Assembly: GCA_030789695.1 (NCBI GenBank)
Contig: CM061130.1
Location: 14,189,860-14,253,859, forward strand
Origin: Scilla litardierei
Taxonomy: Eukaryota > Streptophyta > Magnoliopsida > Asparagales > Asparagaceae
DNA length: 64,000 nt
Direction: 5' to 3'
Under the pieces are notes generated by a model. It was given only the letters and a program-made list of their open reading frames with translations. It made no database searches and had not been told where the DNA came from. Shown here one piece after another: positions 56,689-64,000 of this stretch; positions within the stretch are counted from its first letter, which is position 1; each line of letters opens with the position of its first letter. The position numbers and the translations under genes are program-made.

Positions 56689-58719
56689 CTGTAGCCCCAA
56701 AAAAAGTTGAAAAGACAGAAATTATATGGTTACATAATTAGACAAAGATCAATCTGGAAGGTTATCGTATTTCATGTTCAGAATTGGCATGCTTTTGAGT
56801 TCAAATAGTATGTACATAAACACAAACATCCAATATATCCGCTTACACAGCATGTAGCCCCACCTGCGGAACCGTTACTTGAATAAATCAGGCCTCAATG
56901 CCCGTAATGCCAAATAGAATTAAGTGTCAACTTTCACTAAGGTCAACTACAAGATCAGAAAATCATGTCATTACTTGCAATTTTTACAAGAAATTACTTT
57001 CATTTTCTAAAAATAACCTTTCTCGTTCATCTAATTAAGGTTCACCCATCATTCACTAAAATAAAATAATAAACAAATTCTGTTTTAAAATTTATTACCT
57101 ATCTGCATTTTGTGCTTTAAAAATAGGCAGGTCTCAATTGTTAGGAGGGTCAGTAAAAATTTACTGGAAGCTCTCCCTTGAACAAAAAAAACTAGACAAG
57201 TACTCTAAAAAAATCTTATCACTTCCTATTACTGGAGAACTGAATGGAGAATCCAATTGGGGATTGAGAGAAATTGTTGTGGGCATGGTACTTTATTCAT
57301 AATGTTGATTCATTAAACTAGGGTCCATTGATAATTATTAGGGATACAATATATATTTCAAATGATAGTAACAATAAATCCCAAGTACAAATAAAAGAGT
57401 GATTAGTAAATACAATATTTTTATTGTATATTATTCTGTAATTATTGTTTTTATATAATGCAAAATTATCAACCTCAGCACTCCACATCCATGATGGACA
57501 AGTATTTCTTTTCCATGCAGACAGTAGCTAGTTATTCCAAATTACAATTCCAAAAGTGTAGCAGAAAGTTCAAGAACAATTTTCACAGGTGGAATCTAAA
57601 AACCAGAACCTTGAATATGCTGTTAAGTAGCATGTATAGGAGTACTAATATACAGTAAACTATGTAACGGGAAGTATGGGAAGTATCGACATTCTAAGTT
57701 CTAGAAGGTATGTTTTGGGCTCGATGCCCAAAGGGGATTCCATCCATCCAGGCATGTGTGGATGCATGCATGCATCTGTATACTCCAATCTATCCAGTAA
57801 GTTAGAAACTTAGATCTAAATGTAAAAACTTCATAGGCATATCCATGTCATGCAACCTAACATATAATAAAATAAACATTAAAATACATATAATAAAATA
57901 CATAAATATTAGATTGTAGAAGAAATAAAGGAATTAATGAACAATTACAACACCATAAAATTTAATAAACGAATAAATGAACAATTACACCAAAAAATTT
58001 CAAATGTTAAGAACCATTTCAGAGATATTTCAGGAAAATATTGGGTAACTCGTTGGGCCAAAACTGAACATGTTGGAACAATTGACTAGAAATCGATATA
58101 GGATAAATCAACATTCACATTGCAGTGGTGGAACAGTCAAAACGAGATGATAGTCAACATGTCAGGAAATGTTGAGAACATTTAAAACATTGTCAAGATT
58201 TTTTAAATGGATATTCAGCAGGCCAAATGGTATAATCACCATCCATTTCTACATAAAAATCTAAAAAACTATATATACATTTCAAGTGCTTCTACATCAA
58301 CATCATTGTAACCGTTTTTGGTGATTTTAATAAAATTATAACAAAATTAAGATGTTTTTGGTTCAAACTATTTCCAAATAAATTATTATAACTTTTGTGA
58401 TTTTTAATAAATTTCGGAATCTATTTATATTTTAATTAATCAAAACACATTACCTCGTTAATTAAAACCTATTTAATAATATCATAATTTAATCTCAAAT
58501 TAAATTTTAAAGTTTTCTAATCTAAATAAAACTAATTCCAAACCCAACACATTTACATCCAATAACCCACCCATTTAATTTTGATGTAATCTAAAATTAA
58601 ATTCCAAAGTTAAACCTTCAAATTGTAAAATTCAGAATTTATTTACAATTAGATTAAAAATAAAATCTATTTTCAAAATCAAATCAAATCTTAATTAATC
58701 TTAATTTCAGTTACACAAT
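56689..58719. other. Intron or upstream coilin sequence
   Basis: AT-rich, with poly-A runs. The 66-residue plus-strand frame near 57458 has no motif. I found no further coilin exon here. Confidence 0.35.
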
Positions 58720-59090
58720 TTTCTTAGAATTTTAAATGAAGTTCCTTAGAATTTAATTTCAATTTAATTAGATTTTATTTTAAGTTTAATTAGATTTTTA
58801 TTTCAAGTTTAATTAGATTTTTATTTCAGTTTAACAAGATTTTTATTTTAGTTTAATTAGATTTTAATTTTCAGTTAATTAGATTTTAATTTTTCATTCA
58901 ATAAGAATTTAATTCCAGTGTAATGACATTTAATTTCAACTTAGTTACATGTTAATTTTTAGTTAATTAGATTCTAAATTTCAGTTTAACTAGATTTTAA
59001 TTTCAGTTTAATTAGATTTTAATTTTAATTTAATTAGATTTTAATTTCAGTTAATTAGTTTTTTATTTTAATTTAATTCGAATACTTTAA
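58720..59090. repeat. AT-rich minisatellite, about 20-23 bp unit
   Basis: Some 14-17 degenerate copies of tttaattagattttaatttc follow one another. A run with related spacing begins already near 58640. Confidence 0.85.
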
Positions 59091-59616
59091 TGTAACTGAA
59101 CCTTTCATGTCATTAGCTTGCTTGATGATTATTGTAGCATGTTTACTAGCATGATAAAGAATAATGTATCATTGCAGTTGGCACTATAGCATCAATCTAG
59201 AGATATTGTATACTTCCTTCGATCTTATTGGATAATAGTTGTAACACTAAACCAAGACATAGAATCATTGTATTACATGCGTGGTATGGAAACTCCATTG
59301 CCACAGATGATGTGGAAGCAATAAGAATCCCTTACGACCGTATACAATCATGTGTGTAGAAAGATATTAATTGAACAAATTTCGACCCAACGGCTGTAGC
59401 CAGGATAGCAGAAAAGTTACGACGTTCTTCAGTTTAGATCTGAAATCGTGCGTAAAGATTATCATCCATGGATGTAGTCCAGCGATGTATCGTACAATGT
59501 ACCGTACAGAAAAGTTATTAGTGCATATAGATCGACGTTCTAGGTAGACGAAACGCCCAAATTTCATATTGTATCATCGGTTATGAATTACGCATTAAGA
59601 CTAGAATCAGCATATA

Positions 59617-62300
59617 TGTAATGGCCCGCTCACGGCCCGCTTCCCCCCATCTCTCTCTCTCTCCTCTTTTTTTTCTTTTCCTCTTTCTTTTCTTTTCCGT
59701 GGCCCACTCGAAGCCCCGAGCCCTCCCCCTTTATCCCCCGCTCTCTCTTTCTTTCCCGCAGAAGCCCGAGCCCCCTAGGGTTTTTTCGTTCGCCCCCCTC
59801 TCTCTAGCTCTCATCTCGCAGCAGCCCCGTGGGCTTCGACGCCTCTCGTTCTCCCTCTCTCGCACTCGCAACTGCAACACGAGCCTCGCAAGGGCTTCTT
59901 CGTCTTCTCGCCGTCTCTCCTTCGTCATCTCGCGGCAGCGTGGGCCCCTAGGGCTCGACTGCAACCCGATGGCCCCTTGTCCCTCGCGCTTCATGTGGGA
60001 CCCCCGATGGGGCTCTCGTCGCCCTGTCAACCTCGTCGTGAGCCCGACTAAGGCGGTTTGCCTCTCTATTTAATCTTCTCTCCCCCTTCTTCTTGCTGGG
60101 AGCACCGTGAGTATCTCTTCGTTATTTTTGAAGCAATTTTTCCTTCTATTCCTCGGATTTGAAGTTGGTTCCTTGCTGCGGTTTTCTTGGATTTTTGTTG
60201 TGGGCTTCGGATCTTGATTTTCTGATTCTAGACTTCGATTCAGGTAGACTATTTCCCTTCCTCTACGTTGATTTCGATTTCTTTGGGGAAAGGATGAATT
60301 GGGGATAGGATTAGGGTTTTATTGTCCCTATTGCTATTTCGTGGGGTTGGACACCCTCGCTTACTTGTGTGGGGTCCCGGGGTTGCCGTTGGGACTGTTT
60401 AGGGGATTCGGTGGCCTCCTCCCTCGCTGTTTTGGTTGTCGTTGGGGCTTTGAGTGCTGGTCGGGGCCATTCTACTTGCTGTTTGGGCTTCTCCTCGCTG
60501 CAGCTTGGCCCTTGCTTGCTGACTTGGCTTTGTGGGCTGCTGTTTGTGCTCGGCTGGTTTCTTCACTTGATGTTTGGGTTCAGTTGGGTCCCTTGCTCGC
60601 TGCTTTGAGTTTCGGGTGTGGTATTACTTGGGTTGTGAGCCCCGTTTTTCCGACGGTTTGGTCGTTAGCCCCTAGTTCTTTACTAAGAACCCCGTGGACT
60701 TTGCCGTAGGCACGGGTACCCCCCACTGTGTGATGAGAAGACCCCAATCTGATCCCTCTGGCCTAGACTCTCTAGCGCCATCCGGGTTGTCTCTTGGTCC
60801 TTCATTATTTAATGCAATTGTGTTGTTTTCTTGTTACTTGTTCGTACCAAGATTCAGTTAGTATTGTTTCTTTTATATATCAGCACGTTCTTTCTTACTG
60901 CTTGCAGGTTTCTTTCGTCATTTCTCTATTGATTGCAGGTTTTGGGCTTCTTGTTGCTGATGTGTTGCGACGTAGGTTTTCTGCAGATGTTGGGCTTCAG
61001 TTCTTAATTATCTTGGTTCTCCGGTTTCGGTTTCAGGTAGACTCTATCCCCCATACTCCAATTTAGATTCCTTTGCTTGTGTTGGGGTTTGGGTTTCCCC
61101 TTGCTTGTGGTTCAAGCTTCCTTGTTGGTAATTGAGTTGGGTGGTTCCTTTTGCTCGTCGTTGGGTTTGATAGCTTCCCTTGATTGCTGCCTTGGGTTTC
61201 CTTGTTCTTGAGTTGGTGATGCTTCCTTTCTACTCAGTTTGAATATCTTGCCATGAGGAACATCCATGCTACCTGTCACTTGCTAGTTTGTTGCTCTTGT
61301 TGTTTCATAAGCTTATTGGTACCTTGCTAGTTTAATATTATTAAATTGCGTATCCTTGGGATGTTCTTATGATGGCACATTACTATGTTGATACTGGATG
61401 ACTAGTGGACTATCCTGAGGTTGGCTCTTGACTTGACAGGTTGATATTACCTGTACGGTAATAGATTCCCCTTGGCTACGTAGTTTAATCAATATTGAAC
61501 CCCACGACACTAATAACTAATAACATGATTACTTTCTGCTTGACTCACCGGGTTTGGGGAAACTTATGATTGGGGAGTATATGGGCGACTGGGACCTGAT
61601 CTTTAGCAACCAATCGTTTTGGTTGTTATTTTCCCCGAGTTTAGGGGGGACTACATCAGCTGATGGGTCCTGAGTCCTGGGGCAGACAGGGACGGCCATC
61701 TTGATGGGTCCTGGAGCCCACCGCAGGCCACAGCGCCTCAGTTCTTACAGGTTTTGCAGCTTACAGTACAGTACTTTACACTTTGGACTCTGCCCGGGGT
61801 CGCACCCTCGCGGTCAAGGTAGCTCTCAGATGCTTATTGTACTCCCCCTCATAAGTCACGGCTTAGGATTGGTTCACTTTAGCTAGTACACTCTTTACAG
61901 TACTTTTGCTCGTTTTCGACATCTCTTCTGTACCCTTTCTGCTACTGTCACATCGTTCTTTGTACTCCCTTACTCTTCAGTGGCGTGGGTTTGTGGATTA
62001 CCAGGTCAGGTTACTTCTTTGGGTAGTGCCATCATATCTGTGGTCGTCTTGCTTCCTTTTGTGCACGCTTACCTTCCTTGTCTCTTGTTTAGATATTGTC
62101 TACTCTATTGAGCGCGGTGCGCCCTTTGTTGCCCACCAGGTACGAAGCACACGATCATCCAGAGGTGTCTGAGCACGAGGAGTTGGAGCTTCAGTACAGG
62201 ACTTGAGAGGAGTCAGAACTTCCAGAGCAGAATAGTTTGAGCCTTGACATAGCGGAGGTACGTGTTCCATTTACTTTCAGCAGTAGTGTAGTTTTACTAC
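59617..62300 (+). repeat. Long gypsy LTR (Tekay-like), solo or partial
   Basis: Starts tgtaatggcccgctcacgg, then a CT-rich leader (59640-59770) and splice-like text (cgtgagtatctc) near 60108. Strings such as ttcaggtagact occur twice (60241 and 61033). Text around 61540-61880 (gactcaccgggtttggggaa, ctgggacctgatc) is like long LTRs of Del/Tekay elements. The open frames near 59621 and 60299 are LTR sequence and not genes. No internal domain is adjacent; the right limit is uncertain. Confidence 0.55.
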
Positions 62301-62899
62301 CTTTACCTGTTTCTGTCTCTTCCTTATTTAGAACTGTGTAGCTGGTCCATGTCTAGAGTGTCCCCTTACTTTCTGCACTGCTCCAATGCTAGACACCCTA
62401 GATTATAGTATTATACTTGACGCTATAGACTATCATGTTATACTAACACCATAATATAGAGTTAATATTTTATTAATGTAAGTTCCTAAGTTATGGTGTA
62501 TTTCATTTATCGTCATACATACCATTCTAATTCATCGATTAGTCATCTATGTTGTCATTACTGCTATATGTTTTTTAAAAAAAATAAAAAGATATTTAAA
62601 TTGCTTGTATTGGGTACCTACAGAATTTATCTCGATGACAACATTCCCTTTGTTGAATGTCGATTAGGTTTAGAGAGTGAGTATATAGAGACCGACTCCC
62701 TAGAGCGATTTGATGGAGAGGAACAGTGTTCCCAGAGGTAGACTTAACCGTATTTTCTTTTCGGTAATTACCAATAATGCATGGGTACATATTTTGTACC
62801 AGCGATATAGCCCTCTTTTCATCATTACTAATGTATCTACTTTTTTCTAATAGATGAACTTCTATTCTAATGATATTTTACCATTAATGTATGAAGTAT
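62301..62899. other. Anonymous DNA
   Basis: No feature that I can support between the two LTR regions. Confidence 0.35.
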
Positions 62900-63720
62900 G
62901 AACACATTTTGGTCTGAACCCAGGGAGGTGGCCCGATCTTTCGGCATAGGTTGTTCAAGAAACTCAAAACAAACTTAAAAGAAGGATATAAGCGACATAC
63001 TCCAGACTTAGAGAAAGGAAATAGAGAGTATAAGCTCTGAATAAAGGTGGTTCACTGACCTGGGAAATGCAAATAGCCAATCAACATTGTAAGGAAAGAG
63101 AGCTACTACATAGACTACTTGTCCAAGCACGAACACGAGTTTAACCAATCCAACTGCAACGCACTTGGGTTGAAACATGAATTGGAGGCTTTTGCGAATT
63201 TGGATCACCAATATTATAAGAAAGATTGACAAGGCAAGGTTTCACAAGAGCTGAACAAGATAGAAATCTCACACAATGAGAGCACTCAAATTCTCAATTA
63301 ATAATCTGGTTAATCGTGAATACAAAGGAATACATGCTCTATTTATAGGTAGAGCTTGGAAACTTAAAAGACTCACTAATTAAAGACAACTAATGGCTTT
63401 GGTAGCCCATTAGTCATCAGAATAACCTGGAATAAGTAAAAGACATAAATGTGATCTAGGAAAAACCAAAAGACAACCTGAAATTATGAGCCTAATGACA
63501 TGCACGAAACTTACAATTATAATTAATAACTTTATACTCCTTAGCTCTTGATCTCCCTATAAATTCAGATTTAAAGGTGGTTGAACTTGACTGTTGATCT
63601 CTCCCATGCATGCATTCATATTTATGATTGTGAACTTGACTTTTGATCTCCCACATGTATGCAATCAGATTTATGGCCTTAATTTTCTTGGGCTTGGATT
63701 AGCAAGACTAAGGCCTCATT
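62900..63720 (-). repeat. LTR of a minus-strand retrotransposon
   Basis: Read on the minus strand, cctataaatagagcatg (about 63332-63348) is a strong TATA box, followed about 30-100 bp later by attgagaatttgagtgctct and ttgtgtgagatttctatctt, a layout common to plant LTR promoters. The TATA box and leader lie downstream of the ORF at 63721-63978, so this should be the 3' LTR. Its ends are not fixed. Confidence 0.6.
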
Positions 63721-63978
63721 TTAAGCACAACTTTCTTGGACAAGCAATGCTTCTACTTGGGCCCTAATTGCATCTTGCATTCTTTTTAGTCTTCCTCTTG
63801 TCATTAGGCTTTCACTTAGAATTAGGTCTTCATTTTGTAATTTGATGAGCTGGTTCACATCACCCTCCCCCTCTTGAAAAGGAGTCGTCCTCAACTCTTT
63901 TGGTGGTCTCATGGGACATTTTTGCAATGCTAAAACTTTAGCATTCTGAATGAACATTTTTATTGCCCGAGAATGCAT
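63721..63978 (-). pseudogene. Gypsy-type polyprotein fragment (3' coding end)
   Basis: The 85-residue frame contains LSESLMTRGRLKRMQDAIRAQVEAL, like the (M/I)TRGRxKRMQEAL motif that recurs in plant gypsy polyproteins. The open frame enters from the right edge and stops just before the LTR-like region, so it is the tail of a larger element continuing past the window. The lineage is not assigned. Confidence 0.5.
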
Positions 63979-64000
63979 AGAGATGTTGATTTTTTCTTTA

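Noticed and set aside
59621..60709. Ser/Pro-rich and Leu/Trp-rich plus-strand frames that look like a signal peptide or membrane protein
   Set aside because: They lie in the CT- and G/T-rich leader of a long gypsy LTR, with no conserved residues and no continuation.

Overview
This window looks like nuclear DNA from a flowering plant with a large, transposon-rich genome. The evidence is the mix of plant-type elements (Reina-, Tekay- and Tat-like Ty3/gypsy, Ty1/copia, a TRIM, plant-mobile-domain, hAT and Mutator-like elements), initiator-tRNA-Met primer sites, and GT-AG spliced exons. The species cannot be named from the sequence alone. I saw no bacterial genes, rRNA, convincing tRNA genes or CRISPR array.

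The one host gene I can support runs on the minus strand across almost the whole window. Five short exons at 56371-56688, 34307-34355, 11796-11870, 11448-11649 and 11016-11053 have consensus splice sites and matching reading phases. Joined, they encode about 227 residues that resemble the middle and C-terminal part of plant coilin, the Cajal-body scaffold (an Arg/Lys-rich ARRKKAKR stretch and an IRPGHIRF motif). Two introns are each about 22 kb and are filled with transposons. The 5' and 3' ends of the gene lie outside the window or are not recognised.

Layout from left to right: a decayed Reina-like gypsy element (1-4880); a small fold-back element (4881-5012); a 3 x 200 bp tandem repeat (5253-5852); largely anonymous DNA with a 99-bp duplication, a direct repeat and a 71-bp-arm hairpin (to 11015); coilin exons E, D and C; and a nested block at 12130-31600. 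In that block a plant-mobile-domain pseudogene is split by a copia element (14673-31220). The copia element is itself split by a TRIM (17463-18260), by two related small TIR-type insertions (18411-19421 and 30274-31036), and by a complete 8-kb Tat-lineage element (21351-29331) with identical 5-bp target duplications. The Tat element has gag, no recognisable pol, a spliced antisense ORF and two tandem-repeat blocks.

Further right are a gypsy LTR fragment (about 32390-33118), coilin exon B, a Tekay-like gypsy (35626-44090), a short non-autonomous LTR element (44784-47199), two convergent hAT relics (48580-51750), a fold-back array (52241-52790), a Mutator-type MITE (54023-54770), coilin exon A, an AT-rich minisatellite (58720-59090), a long gypsy LTR (from 59617) and the end of another gypsy element on the minus strand (62900-64000).

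Nearly every transposon ORF carries stops, frameshifts or lost catalytic residues, so most are pseudogenes. I did not find a clearly new biological system. The items most worth following are the transposon-inflated coilin introns, the antisense-ORF Tat element, the near-perfect hairpin at 10019-10173, the modular fold-back array, and the insertion flanked by a 43-bp duplication.
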